A DNA stretch of 64,000 nt from Pisolithus tinctorius (GCA_024663395.1 JANFAH010000016.1:558001-622000), one strand, 5' to 3'; counted from the first letter of the stretch, positions 42,144 through 53,747 are shown. Numbers and translations are program-made. The notes: a model not told the origin generated them from the letters alone.

Positions 42144-45100
42144 GTTGACTCCAGTTGTGCAAACTTGGAGGCTCATCTCAATGCGTCCACTCTTTCCAGT
42201 CCGAATTCTTTAACCCCCTATGTCACATTAGAAAACCCAGATTTACCTCGGCTTCGTACTTTAGTGGATTCCGGTTCCACTCACTGTTTTATAGATAATC
42301 ACTTTGCTAATCAACAATCTTTTACCCCATACTTGGTCTCCCCAATCCAACTCCGGCTCTTCGATGGAACGTCCACCTTCACTATAACCCAAGCAGTAGA
42401 TGTCAACATCCACTTCGCATCCAGCGATGTCACACCAGTAACCCTGTTTTTAGCCCCATTGGATTCCGAGTGTAAGATAGTTCTCGGACATGACTGGCTC
42501 ACCCGCTACAATCCATTGATTGACTGGGTACTGAGCAGTCTAACATTCCGGACTCCTGCACAAGGAATGCCAACCCCGTTGACACTCCCTGAAAGCCCAG
42601 TTTCCACCGGCCTCCCTGACTCTGGTCCTAGTGACCAACCCGGCCTTGCGCCATCTGTACCGGTCTCCGACTCCCCGCCTCGCACCCCTCTGAAGGCCCC
42701 TCTTGTTTCCCTGATCAACAGAGCCGCCTTTGTGCACACCTGCAAACTAGAAGGGTCCATCCAATTCCAACTCCAGCTCCGCCCCTCAGACTCAGCTCAG
42801 GCCTGATCGGCCTCAGCCTCCCCTCCTCCAGCCTTACCCAATGTACCAGAAGAGTACCACGACTTTGCTGATGTATTCAGCAAGGCCAAGGCCTCGGCAC
42901 TCCCACCACACCAGGAGTATGATCTGAAGATAGAGCTCGAAGAAGGAACAACCCCGCCCCTTGGCACCATCTACTCACTGTCCCTGGTTGAGCTCCAAGC
43001 TCTCCGGACCTTCATCGATGAAAACCTTACTACTGGTTTCATTCAGCCTACTTCCTCCCCTTATGCTGCACCAGTCCTCTTTGTCAAAAAGAAGGACGGC
43101 TCCCTCCAGCTTTGTGTAGATTTCCGTGGCCTGAACAAAATCACTAAGAAGGACCGATACCCACTACCGCTCATCTCTGACCTCTTGGATTCACCAAGCC
43201 GAGCCAAGATCTATACTAAAATTGATCTACGGCATGCCTACCACCTCGTCCGGATTGCCCTGGGCGATGAATGGAAGACCACCTTCCGGACTCGGTATGG
43301 ATCCTACGAGTGGTTAGTGATGCCTTTTGGCCTCACCAATGCCCCAGCCGCTTTCCAACACTTTGTCAACACTATCTTCGCAGATATGTTAGACGTCTGC
43401 GTGGTCATCTACCTAGATGATATCCTAATCTACTCCGGAGATAAAGAGTCACATAAGCAGCATGTCCGAGAGGTACTCCACCAGCTTCGGCTTCACAGCC
43501 TTTATGCAAAGCCGGAGAAATGTGAATTTCACTTGGACTCGGTCGAATACCTTGGATTCCATCTTTCCCCTGCCGGCCTCATGATGTCAAAGGAAAAAGT
43601 CCAGACCATCTGCGATTGGCCCGAGCCTCACAAGGTCAAAGACATTCAATCTTTCCTCGGCTTCGCGAACTTTTACTGCCAGTTTATCTTTAATTACTCA
43701 GACATCGTCATACAACTGACTCGGCTTACCCGCAAGGGGGCTCCTTGGAACTTCTCTGAGGAGTGCTGCCAATCATTCAACAACCTCAAGGCCGCCTTCA
43801 CCACCGCACTGGTCTTAACTCACTTCATCCCCAGGGTCCCTATCACCGTCGAGACCGATGCATCGGACTACGCCATCGCCGGCATTCTGTCTATTACTTG
43901 CGGCGATGGCCAGATTCATCTGGTCGCTTTCTACTCCCGGACCTTGACCACCCCAGAGTTGAATTATGATACTCACGACAAGGAATTGCTTGCTATATTC
44001 GAAGCATTCCGGACCTGGCGCCACTACCTTGAGGGCTCGGCCTCACTGGTCGACGTTGTAACTGACCACAAGAACCTCGAGTACTTCTCTACCTCTAAAG
44101 TGCTCACCCGCTGCCAAGCTCGTTGGTCTGAGTTCCTGGCTCAGTTCAATATGATCATTCGATTCAGGCCCGGTAAGCTCGGGGCTAAGCCCGATGCCCT
44201 AACTAGACAATGGGATGTCTACCCCAAAGAGGGGGATAGCGGCTATGCCCGAGTGAACCTGCAGAACCTGAGACCGGTTTTCACCCAGGAGCAACTAGCG
44301 GTCTCCCTTCGCACAACCTACCTCGAATACCCAGTCTTATGAGCAGTCGCACTGATGGATATAGAGAAACTTCATAATGATATCCTGACTGCACTGCCAG
44401 ACGACCCGGTCTCACAAATCCATCTCTCCAACATGTCTGATCCCCAGTGGTCAGTAGATGACACCGGCTTCCTGCATCTTGATGGAAGGATCTACGTGCC
44501 GGACTCAAATGATCTCCGCCTTAGGGTCTTGCGGCTTAAGCATGACCACCCCCTGTCTGGCCATTTCGGCCAAAACCGCACACTGGAACTCATACGGCGT
44601 GAGTACACCTGGCCTGGCCTCAGGACATTCGTCAAAGACTATGTCTGGTCTTGCACAGCCTGTGCTCGGGCTAAGGTTCCCCGCCATCGGCCTTATGGCC
44701 TTCTCAAGCAACTCCCGGTGCTGGAGAAGCCATGGAATTTTATTTCTATGGATTTCATTGAGCAACTTCCGGCCTCAACCAGCTTCACGGCCATCCTTGT
44801 AGTAGTTGACCAGCTCTCCAAGCAGGCCATATTCATCCCAACCCATGACACTATCACAGCCCCAGAACTCACCAAGTTATTCCTACTCCATGTCTTTTCG
44901 AAGCACGGAGTGCCGGCCCATGTAACCTCAGACCGAGGCTCGGAGTTCATCTCACACTTCTTCCAGTCACTCGGCAAGGCCTTAGATATGCACCTACACT
45001 TCACCTCGGGCTACCACCCCGAGGGTGATGGCCAGACCGAAAGGACCAACCAGACACTGGAACAGTACCTCCGAGTCTACTGTAACTACCAACAGGACAA

Positions 45101-45938
45101 CTGGGCTGACCTATTACCCTTGGCCGAGTTCGCTTATAATAATGCCCCTAGCGCTACTACTGGTGTTTCACCCTTCTTCGCTAATAAGGGCTATCACCCT
45201 AACATCTTGGTATACCCGGAGCACGACCTCACCTCTGCTCGGGCTCGTGACTATGCAGTCAACTTAGACTCACTGCATCAATACCTACGGGAAGAAATGT
45301 CCCTCACACAACAGCGTTACCAGGGCCTGGCCAATGCTAAACGCATGCCAGCTCTGGACTTCAAGGTCGGTGACCAGGTATATGTAAAAGCCAAATACTT
45401 CTGGTCAACTCGGCCTTCCAAGAAACTTTCAGAAAAGAATCTTGGGCTGTATCTGGTCATAGCTCAGGCCGGTACCCACTCGTTCACACTGCGCCTGCCG
45501 GACTCAATGCACGCAGTCCACCCGGTCTTCCATGTCTCCCAACTTGAGCCGGCCATCCCTAATACCATCCTGAACTGGACTCAGCCACCACCCCCACCAG
45601 TCGAGGTCAATGGTGAACTAGAGTTCGAGGTAGTGGAAATCCTCGACTCTAAGGTCGACCGGCGTCACCGGTGTTGGCTTCAATACTTAGTCCGGTGGAC
45701 TGGCTACGAAGGGACTGACGAAGAAACTACATGGGTACTTGCTACTGAACTTGATAATGCCTCTGAACTCATGCAAGAGTTTCATTCCTGCTATCCTAAT
45801 AAACCCTGCGCCTGCCAGACTCAATGTGCGCAGTCCACCCGGTCTTCCACATCTCCCAACTTGAGCTGGCCGTCCCTAATACCATCCCGAACCGGACTCA
45901 GCCACCACCCCCACCAGTCGAGGTCGACGGTGAACTAG
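42102..45938 (+). pseudogene. Gypsy K pol (PR-RT-RH-IN-chromodomain), two stops
   Basis: One continuous frame. Protease: [69 protein letters not shown] and catalytic YLDDILIY. RNase H: VETDASDYAIAGIL, ELNYDTHDKELLAIF, VVTDHKNLEYF. Integrase: H-x3-H in HDHPLSGHFG with SCTACARAK, SMDFIEQLP, TSDRGSEF and GDGQTERTNQT, so the DDE triad is intact. Chromodomain: ELEFEVVEILDSKVD...WTGYEGTDEETTWV. TGA stops lie at 42804-42806 (after PR) and 44340-44342 (between RNase H and IN). The normal C terminus is displaced by a 317-bp tandem duplication, so the frame ends with an abnormal tail at 45938. Confidence 0.93.
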
Positions 45939-46127
45939 AGTTCGAGGTAGTGGAAATCCTCGACTCTAAGGTCGACCGGCGTCGCCAGTGTTGGCTTCAA
46001 TACTTAGTCTGGTGGACTGGCTACAAAGGGACTGACAAAGAAACTACATGGGTACTTGCTACCGAACTTGATAATGCCTCTGAACTCGTGCAAGAGTTTC
46101 ATTCCCGCTATCCTAATAAACCCGGCC
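45494..46127 (+). repeat. Tandem duplication of chromodomain region (2 x 317 bp)
   Basis: Units 45494-45810 and 45811-46127 are near-identical copies covering the end of the integrase tail and the whole chromodomain. The period 317 is not a multiple of three, so the second copy is out of frame with pol, although it remains open in its own frame to 46138 (ending NKPGPFQ, the probable original C terminus). Confidence 0.9.
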
Positions 46128-46332
46128 CCTTCCAATGAGGACCGGCTTCAACCGGCCTCAGCTTTCTGTTTCTGTTTCTGTTTTCCTGTCGGTATCTAGT
46201 GTTCCTTTGATCTCTTACTTACTTTGTTTCCCCTTTCTTGTTTTCCCTTACATTACTATAGAACACCAGACACCAGACACCGGGCACGTCACATTCGCGG
46301 AGAAGGGTAACAAGGGCGCTACGCTACGAAAC

Positions 46333-47418
46333 CTACTCGGCCACGCTCTCATCCTCCACTTTGGACTCTTCCTCCTCATCCTTGCTGTGTGCTTTCAACC
46401 ACTCGGCCTCCCCATGTAGCTCTTCGGAGTTGAGCTCAGAAGAGCCCGAGTCCAAGGGCGAGACTGCCATGCTGAAGCCATAGGACTCGTCGAGCATTGC
46501 CTCGAGCGTGTCGGTGATCCTACCGGAATTTTCAGCCACGGTCTCATGGGCCTTGAAGAGGCCCGCCAGGTTGTTGGTGATGAGTCCCACGACGTCGATG
46601 AGCCGCTCGAGCTTGTCCTCTAAGCCCGAGAACCCACCTGCTATGGCCTTTCTCTCCCCACTCCCACCGGTCTCGGGCTCGTCGATCTCTAGCACCTCGG
46701 TCAGTTTCGACTTCGCCTGTTTCTTCTGGCTGGGCCTGGGCTCAGGCGACTCCTTGTCGGCTTTCCGTTTCTTCCCCTTGTCAGCCTTGGTAGTGGCCTT
46801 GGGACCGGCCTCGGCATCCTTCCCGTCTCCCGGCCACCGGCACTTGCCTTTGGATTGGTTGCAGTGCACGCAGGCAACCCTTTTCTTATTGCCGTCTATG
46901 AGGAACTCGCAGATGACCTGCGCCCGAGTGCAATGGGTACAGCTAGAGGTTGTTAGATGAAAAGAGTGCAGGTGGTAGAGAAATACTCACCCGGGGTCCA
47001 TCACTACCCTCTTCACTTCACCCCCAGGCTCACCACTAGTGCCCCCAGCGCCGGCCTCATCACTCTTGCCAGCCTCGGCCTTGCACTTGTGCTCGGCCTC
47101 CCACCTCTCCTCCTCTTTGCGTACTCTCCTCTCCTCGGCCTCCTGCACTGCCTTCTCGGCCTTGGCCTTCTCCCTCTCAGCCCTCTCGGCCTCAATCCGC
47201 TCCCTCTCCACTCTCTTGGTCTCCAGTCGCGCCTGCTCTTCCTGCCGGGCTTGCTCTGCCACCTTTCGCCTCTTCCTTTCCTTCGACTTGGCCTTCATCA
47301 CTTCCTCCTTGTCGTCGGTGTCATATCGAATGGCATCGTCTGACACCTGGGTCCAGTCGACAACGACCCGGCCTTCGTTGTTCTTGTCTGTCGCAGTGAT
47401 CGGCCTCGATTCGGACAT
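46333..47418 (-). CDS. Antisense accessory gene of gypsy K: coiled coil plus Zn-cluster-like protein
   Basis: Exon 1 runs 47418-46991 (MSESRPITATDKNN), an intron with GTGAGT donor and CTAG acceptor occupies 46990-46943 (48 bp), and exon 2 runs 46942-46333. The spliced frame has 345 codons and no stop. Residues about 40-125 form a strongly charged coiled coil (Glu/Arg/Lys/Ala). Across the splice a CTHCTRAQVIC and then CVHCNQSKGKC motif gives CX2CX6C-x15-CX2CX6C, the spacing of fungal Zn2Cys6 clusters. A Lys-rich, NLS-like stretch (KADKGKKRKADKE) and an acidic C terminus follow. It is transcribed opposite to pol, between the duplicated chromodomain and the 3' LTR. A DNA-binding role is inferred only. 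Confidence 0.8.
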
Positions 47419-47555
47419 GATGGTTAGGATGAGAAAGAAAGATGCAAAGGGCTTAGTGAGCCACAAGTATCATTTTTTCAAACTCAGCCAATTTTCGGAC
47501 TCAGCCTACCACTCTCGCAGGGGTCTCATGGGTTCGACCCCTAAGAGGGGGATAC

Positions 47556-48082
47556 TGTCATAGTCATGCCTCAACTCCGGCTGGACTCAGCCTCGCGCTC
47601 ACTCAGTCCAGCCTCGGCCTCGCTAATCCCGTATCTCCAGTTGGTCTAGCGTGGTAGACACTGCTTTGCAGTGTCTGTCACTTCAGTTAAGCTCTGCCCA
47701 GTCTTGTCCCCAGTCCACTCTGTCCCGGTCTCTGCTATCTTAGTCATACGTTAGTAACCCTTGTCTTACCAATCACCTTAGCAATCCTTGCGAGACCGGC
47801 ATTACCAGTCTCCGTACTATAGTTACTTCTGGTATATAAACTCATAGATACTCGGCCTGTAGACCTCAGTCTGAAATCAACTAAGTATCTCCTGACAACC
47901 ACGCCTTGGCCTCGGACTCGGACTGAGATCCACGCAAGGGAATAGCGCTGTACCTTCAGTTGCTAAGTCCAACCAGTCCACTCATCTGTACCTTCGTCTT
48001 TACCCCTGACTCCGATCCCTCGGCCTTGTGCCCACTTCGGTCTCTGGTCCAGTCTCAACCCGGACAATTCCCATACTTAACA
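47556..48082 (+). repeat. Gypsy K 3' LTR
   Basis: 527 bp, preceded by the purine tract AGAGGGGGATAC and followed by the GCTCA duplication. Confidence 0.95.
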
Positions 48083-48092
48083 GCTCATACAG

Positions 48093-48388
48093 ATACTTCC
48101 ACAAATTTGTTTTCATTTTTTCCTTGTCACTATTCTACAATGTGTATGTTCACATGCCTGCCATGGATGAGGTTCAGTCTGGAATTAGAGAGGATACAAG
48201 GTTTTGGCCATTCTTTCAGAATGCAATTGGTGCTCTGGATGGAAGCCATATCCATGCTGCACTGGGAGCAAGTGACCAGGCACCTTATCGCAATCGCAAA
48301 GGCTTTGTCTCGCAAAACTGCCTATTCACCTGCAACTTCCAACTCAAGTTCATGTATGCCATCACTGGATGGGAGGGTTTGGCAACGG
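48093..48388 (+). pseudogene. Harbinger transposase, exon 2 (first part)
   Basis: The frame reads YFHKFVFIFSLSLFYNVYVHMP, then FWPFFQNAIGALDGSHIHA with the first catalytic Asp, YRNRKGFVSQNCLFTCNF, and MYAITGWEGLAT. These are the hallmark motifs of HARBI1/DDE_Tnp_4 proteins. It has no stops. The exon is cut at 48388 by LTR G copy 2. It continues at 63558 on the minus strand (DAHIYQD), where the codon is completed exactly. Confidence 0.9.
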
Positions 48389-50242
48389 TGTCACACACCA
48401 AAGGTGTTGTGGACATGGTTACAGCTGACTCTGCCTAACTTGTTGACGAGTTGCACACAATGCCCAAGCATGCAGATGAAGACTAAAGGCCTCATGCGTA
48501 GAAAGACTGTTGGATGTTAACAGTCATCCTTTGCACAAGAATGAGTCATCAGTGCTAAAGAGAGAAGAGGAAGTGAGTTAAGCGCACATTAAAGGTTTTT
48601 AGCACCTGTGTACGGCCTTCTGGTTTTCGTCATATCTCCACCATTTCCAAAGATATCAACTCAGTTGTCACACTCGCTTAAAGTGCTCGGTCCCACGATT
48701 CTTCCTTCCAAATTTGGAGAGGATCCTCGCACCCTGCACATTTCTACAGCACTCCATCCATCAGATGCTCATTTCACTAAGTCCATCAATCATGGCCACC
48801 TCTTTGTTGATCGTCTCGCTTGTCTCATTTGCCAGAGACAGTGGCTACATATATCTGCCAGGCATTCCCACCAGCTTCTGTCCTGAAGCCCCCTGGTTCA
48901 TCCCATCATTGTCAGCCCCATCTCATCCCATGCAGCTTGGTCAGCATGTTCTCCTTGTCAGTATGACTTCCAGAAGGACATTCTTTGGTTGCCTCAGGTC
49001 TGTCACTTGGTTAGAAAGGTCTTATGTGGTTGTTTCAGTCTCCCTGGTTGATGAAGCATATGGATTGTTCCTCCCTGCTCCCTGCACCATCTTTATTCCA
49101 GTCTCGTCCATCGTTCTTCCTGCATTGCAACAGCTGCAGTATAATCTACTGTCCTCCAGCCTCCCTGATCGCATTCATGACAAGTATGACATGCATCTTG
49201 CCTTCTTACTGCAAGATCCAGCAGAAGACATCCCCCCTTCTCCTCCTCCATCAGAACCCCATCCATGAAGTTTTTGTTAACTTCGCTGAGAGGATGAAAG
49301 GGTGGGAGACATGATCATGTATGCTCTCATTGCTCCACAGACCCCCAACGCCCTAGCCTCCTTTGACACCTGACTCATGCCCTTCAATTCTGGAATTAAT
49401 ACTTCCCTATCTGGAAACACTGTCCATCTGTCATGCCATCTTTGGATCTAGAGATGTCTCCACCAAGATCTAACTTGCATCGCCACCCCCTAATGTGATA
49501 TCAGTGCGCTTACTCAGTTTCTGATTCTATTTGACTCGTTTTGTGATATTTTGACTATCCTTGACTTGTTTATTGCCAATACTTACCAATCCTCTGTGCT
49601 TGCTTACTTTTCATTTCTCGCTTACTCATCATGATTACTCAGTCCTTACTCATTACTTACCAAGTGTTTGTGCCTTGTTTGTCACAAGCTATGCTCCCCC
49701 CACAGTATATAAACCCCCATGTACTTAGCTACCAAAAAAGCAATCAGAAGCCATTCACTCAGCAGTCAGTCAGTTCAGTGCCTAACTCGTTGTCGACAGT
49801 TGAGGCTCATTCAGAAGAGTCTACCTGTCTCCATTCATATCATTGGTAGTTGAGGCTCCATGAAGGGGTCTATCTACCTCCATCATTCATCTGAAGCTTT
49901 ATCCCCACTTAGTCAGCAAGTCCTGCTTGGTCATCCATCCACTCCTGTGTAACTCGTCAACAACTTGCACCAGGAGCACGTTGTATCAAAGTCCATCATT
50001 CCAGAAGTCCTTTCAGCTGGACACCTTCACTCCGTCCAGTATCCCCCATTCAATCATCACCTGCTTGTCTACTCCTGCATAACTTGTCGTCGACTTGTGC
50101 TAGGAGCACCCTCCCATTGAAGTTTCCCCCTCTTAGGTTTCTGCACTCCAGGTTCCATGGAGGCACACCACCACTTGCTTTACATTTGTCTTTTGTGTTG
50201 GTTCTGGTTGGTTTTCACCACCTTTCCACACTTTGACTCACA
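48389..50242 (+). mobile_element. LTR G copy 2 (inversion breakpoint)
   Basis: It is full length (1854 bp), TGTCACACACC...TTTGACTCACA, with a TATA-like box near 49706. Its flanks do not match: ACGG on the left (48385-48388) but GTGC on the right (50243-50246). The left flank instead pairs with ATGG beside copy 4 at 63558-63555. This is expected if the LTR is one product of recombination between two inverted copies. Confidence 0.85.
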
Positions 50243-50433
50243 GTGCCTGGAGGGCTAATATTTTATTATTGTTGTGTACTGTAGACCTACAGTAGTGCGC
50301 AAAAATGCTGACTAAGCTACCAAAAATGCGCCACAAAGGTAGGCTAAGTATCACTAATGTGAATCAAAGCAAAAACACAGTAGAAAAGATAAAATAATTA
50401 AATCTCCTTAGTAGGGAGTACTTATTCCCTACA
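50243..50433 (-). repeat. Fragment of another LTR-like element
   Basis: On the minus strand it starts TGTAGGGAATAAGTACTCCC at 50433 and interrupts the LTR at 50434-50613. Its start resembles that of the unclassified insertion ending at 25153 (TGTGGGGAGAGGGATC). It is cut by LTR G at 50243. No coding content. Confidence 0.35.
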
Positions 50434-50613
50434 CTGGCTATGGTACAATGTGGGGTAAACAGGGGTAAGACACAAAAGGAAACATATGGAATGCAAGTCC
50501 AACTGCATAGGCAGTGGCTTGCAGGCAAGGAGAACATTGCTCAGAGGCAGTGATGGGTGCAAGCAGTAAAGTACAAAGTCTATAAAAGGAAATAAAGTGA
50601 GTGCAGCATAACA
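50434..50613 (-). repeat. LTR L, partial minus-strand copy
   Basis: On the minus strand it starts TGTTATGCTGCACTC at 50613, directly after GGGAGGTGA (a polypurine-like tract). It is collinear with 51355 to about 51540 of the plus-strand copy. It is the 3' LTR of a minus-strand element whose interior begins at 50614. Confidence 0.65.
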
Positions 50614-51354
50614 TCACCTCCCAAAGGCCTGAGGTCCTCTGAAGGCAGGAAAAGGCCCTTGACCACCCAGGAGCAGATGTCATGATTAGTTGCCACTGAG
50701 CTGGGCAGTTAGATGACCAATGTCCAAGGCATGAACATCAGTAACAGGTGAACTGATGCAGGGGATGCTGCCAATTGAGGGGTATGAGCCCACCAAGTTC
50801 ATATTTGCTGAGGGAGTCGATGGAGAGTGGAATGAAGGGAGAAGCTGGAAAAGATCTTGTTGTCTTATGAGCATAGAAGAGGGCCTTTCCAGCTGTGTCT
50901 CCATGGGCCTGAGTGAAAAAGTTGAGCCAGTTGCAGGGAGTCCCATTGAAGGGGACATTGGTGAGGGCATCTGTGATGGCCTGGAAGTGTTCTCAGCCTT
51001 GGCCTGGTATAATCTTCTCCCAGCAATTGCAACACCTCTGTTTGACATCTCTTCCAGCCTCTGATGTTCCTCCAGGTCAATGTTCCACACTCCTTTGGTG
51101 ACCAGCTTCTTTTCCTGAGACTGCACATGTTTCTTTTCAGTCAGAGTCTGAAGGAAGGCTTGATCCTCTAGGTGCTGTTTGACTCATCAGAGAGAAGAGC
51201 CCATGGACCATGACATCAAAGGGGAGTTAGTTGAGAAAGGAATGGAAGGAGGATATGAGTGAGGGGCCACAGTCTTCATGGATGATCTTGATGACAGCCT
51301 CTTGTGTCTTCAAGGCTTCCTGGAGGATGGAAGAGTTGCTTCAGTCAAGCTTCT
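50614..51354 (-). pseudogene. Interior of LTR-L element with an unrecognised ORF
   Basis: The longest minus-strand ORF is 51126-50686. It begins MQSQEKKLVTKGVWNIDLEE, with a charged segment (EEHQRLEEMSNRG), then becomes Ser/Pro-rich and ends LTAQLSGN shortly before the purine tract. Upstream frames (TQEAVIKIIHEDCGPSL, about 51310-51260) also look coding but are broken. Its position suggests the 3'-terminal protein of an LTR element. No RT, integrase or zinc motif is visible, so the assignment is open. Confidence 0.4.
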
Positions 51355-51908
51355 TGTTATGCTGTGCTCACATGCTTCCCTTTTTTAGACTTTGTACAAT
51401 ATGCTTGTGCCTCATCACACTTTTGAGTGACAATGTTCTGTCACCTGCAAGCCACTGTCTATGCAGTTGGGCTTGCATTCCATATGTTTCCTTTTATGTC
51501 TTGCCCCTGTTTACCCCATGTTGTACTATAGCCAGACATTGCATCCATTCCCCTTCCTTCCATGATCTGCTGGTGGCCCTGATCCATGCAGTCACATGAC
51601 ACATGTACCCCTGGTACCCATTTACCCCTGTATGTCATATACACAGTTTTCCTCCCTTTGTCATATGTTCACCCCTGAGTCCTTCTGCTCTGCAGATGTG
51701 GTTATATGTGTAGTCCTGCTGCACATGACTCACTATGACTTGCTGATGCCTTGTTAGGAACTCAGGTGTACATTTAAATGTTTTTGAATGTTTGTGCCAC
51801 AGTACTTTACATATGTATATAAACCTGCATGTATCATACTTGCTCTCCATTCAAAATCTACTTTGCAACCACCTTAGCTCTGCTTGCTGTACCCATGAGG
51901 ACTTGACA
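51355..51908 (+). repeat. LTR L, plus-strand copy (554 bp)
   Basis: It begins TGTTATGCTG and ends GAGGACTTGACA, with TATA-like TATATAAA near 51818. Its first ~185 bp match 50613-50434 in inverse orientation. Flanks CTTCT and GTATG do not match, so it was not a simple insertion or has been rearranged. Confidence 0.65.
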
Positions 51909-52843
51909 GTATGACTTTGGTTGGCCAAGGCTAGTGTCCCATTGCTAGCAAAGTTAAATTATGTGTCACTTCTCATGCAGTCACATGCTTGTGCTACATT
52001 GCACTCGATTTGTGATGTGATACAAGTCATTGGCATAACAGAAGATTTTGAATCACCCAGCCACATCAAAGACTGGATTACCCTTTGGATACCTGTACTC
52101 TGGAATCCTTGCTAGGCAAAATAGCCTGCAAAACAAGCACCTCCTACCACTACCACAGGAACCATCAGTGTTAATCATTGGTGAGCTAGCCCCTAACCTT
52201 CAGCATTAACCTTCCTCTTTGTCAATGTGTCTTCATGCCAAGAAGAAGGAAGTAAGAGGCCTCCATCAGCAGCCTCTTTGTTCAAACCTCCCATACCTTC
52301 TCATAAAGGAAAAGAAGTCCTCCAAGTGAGGCCACTTATTTCATCAGGAAATTAACCAAATACTATCTGTGCTTTTTATGGAATTATTTGTCTATTTCAA
52401 CTATTATAGCTATTTCCAGTCACACTCAATACAGACAAAGTTTAGATTAGTCAAAATAGTTAAAATAGTCAAGATAGTATTTCTCGAAAAGTTCAAAAGT
52501 CAAACTAGTCAAGATAGTAGTAGTAGTAGTAGTAAAGAAAGTGTTATTCTGCACCATATACTGTATATACAGGGGTCTCTGTTCATTTAGTACTTGAGTT
52601 ATATATACTACCTAATGCCTAACTGCTTCTCAAGTTTGCGTCCCAGATGGTCAGCCACATGGTCATTCTAACACCTTTTGAGTACTGTCTGCAAGCACTT
52701 GCTCACTGAGTCTTTACCTGCGCCCACCACAGTCAAAATACATGCATCCATCAAAAGAGAACCCTTGTCTCAGAAGTGTTCGAGCAACTCTTGTTATGCA
52801 GATGAGAATTGGGCAAGTGTGATGTGGGCAGCATGTGGAAGTG
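51909..52843. other. Non-coding stretch with AATAGTC-type repeats and a TAG microsatellite
   Basis: I see no supported gene here. Around 52390-52515 there are imperfect repeats of AAAATAGTCAAGATAG, related in motif to the block at 35341-35575. A (TAG)n microsatellite lies at 52515-52533. If both repeat blocks belong to the Plavaka element, this would be its other end, displaced by the inversion. Confidence 0.45.
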
Positions 52844-53747
52844 TGTCATATCCATGACTCTCGGACTCGGACTCAGTCCAGTCCAGACCCCTAGCCCCTG
52901 TCTCTGGTCAAGTCTGGTCCTAGTCCAGCCTAGAAAACCCAGTCCCGGCCCTAGATAACTCAACTCCAGCCTGCATAACTCAAATCCGGTGTTTTACCCC
53001 TATCTCCGGTCTGTTTCGGCCTCCCGGCCTTGCACTGCTCCACCCCGGTCCTCCTAGGTCCATGTCCAGGTCACCCGGACATAACTCTGGTCTGTTCCCC
53101 TTTGTTTGTACTATATTTAGTCTAGCCCGTTCATCTGACTTTGCTTACTGTACAAATCCTGTGCCTGACCCCAGTATGCCGGTCACCCGGACTTTGGCTA
53201 TTAGCCTCGGCACAGCCACTGTGGCTATCCACTCTCTTGCTAATCTTCTTGCTAATAGCTTATTAACAAGTCCGGCTCTATGTTCGTTATCCCGGACTGG
53301 CCTCATGTATTTAACCCCTGTACATACTTTGTAGCACCCTCAGTGAGAATATCAACTTAGTATTACCCTCAACTCTGTACTACCCCTCGAGACTACTCTA
53401 TAGCTAAGGCCGAGCCTTAAGCTATTCCCGGCCCCTGTCCTGGACCTCTCCCCGGCTTGCATAAGGGTACAGCACATAAGCTGAGACCAAGGGAGGTAGA
53501 TCCAACCCCGGACCGGCTTCCCCCTGTGCGCACTCCAACACCGGTCGGTTTCCCACGCTACCGGTCTTGTTCCCGCGCTCCCGGCCTTAAGTCCGGTCCT
53601 CCAGACTTAGCCCCTGACCTCCAGCCTTGATTCCAGTATAACCGGACTTGGCCCCTGTCTCCCGGCCTTGATTCTGGCCACTCGGACTTGGCCCCTGTCA
53701 CCCGGTCTTGAAGCCCAGTCACTCCGAGGGTAAACCCATACTTCACA
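52844..53747 (+). mobile_element. Solo LTR H copy 2 (904 bp)
   Basis: It begins TGTCATATCCATGACTC and ends CATACTTCACA, the reverse complement of 27142-28043. A perfect duplication AAGTG is at 52839-52843 and 53748-53752. It is GC-rich with CCGG motifs. Confidence 0.93.

Larger units (their letters stand above)
40149..48082 (+). mobile_element. Ty3/gypsy chromovirus K, complete, least decayed
   Basis: Two 527-bp LTRs (40149-40675, 47556-48082) start TGTCATA and end ACTTAACA. The TSD GCTCA is at 40144-40148 and 48083-48087. The interior encodes gag, pol in the -1 frame and a spliced antisense gene before the 3' LTR. Only three internal stops were found in gag and pol, and all RT and integrase catalytic residues are present. 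It is GC-richer than the AT-rich surroundings. A solo LTR of this family is at 14399-14926. Confidence 0.96.
40100..48092 (+). other. Intron of Harbinger transposase, enlarged by gypsy K
   Basis: The donor GTATGT is at 40100 and the acceptor ACAG ends at 48092. Without gypsy K and one GCTCA copy the intron is 54 bp, normal for a basidiomycete, and the flanking codons join in frame. So gypsy K landed in an intron. Confidence 0.75.
39581..48388 (+). mobile_element. PIF/Harbinger element, left part (with gypsy K inside)
   Basis: The left terminal inverted repeat GAGCCAGTTCAGAAACC begins at 39581 and is preceded by TTA (39578-39580). The matching right terminus is at 61153 in the same orientation on the plus strand, next to TAA (61150-61152), which is only sensible if the right part has been inverted. 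This part holds exons 1 and 2 of the transposase and ends at the LTR-G junction 48388. The right part is 61153-63558. The element carries two genes, a DDE transposase and a Myb/SANT-like protein, the usual Harbinger pair. Confidence 0.85.

Noticed and set aside
46508..47563. Long plus-strand ORFs of 128-174 codons near the 3' end of gypsy K
   Set aside because: They are the complement of the spliced antisense gene, which has the zinc-cluster motif and proper intron.
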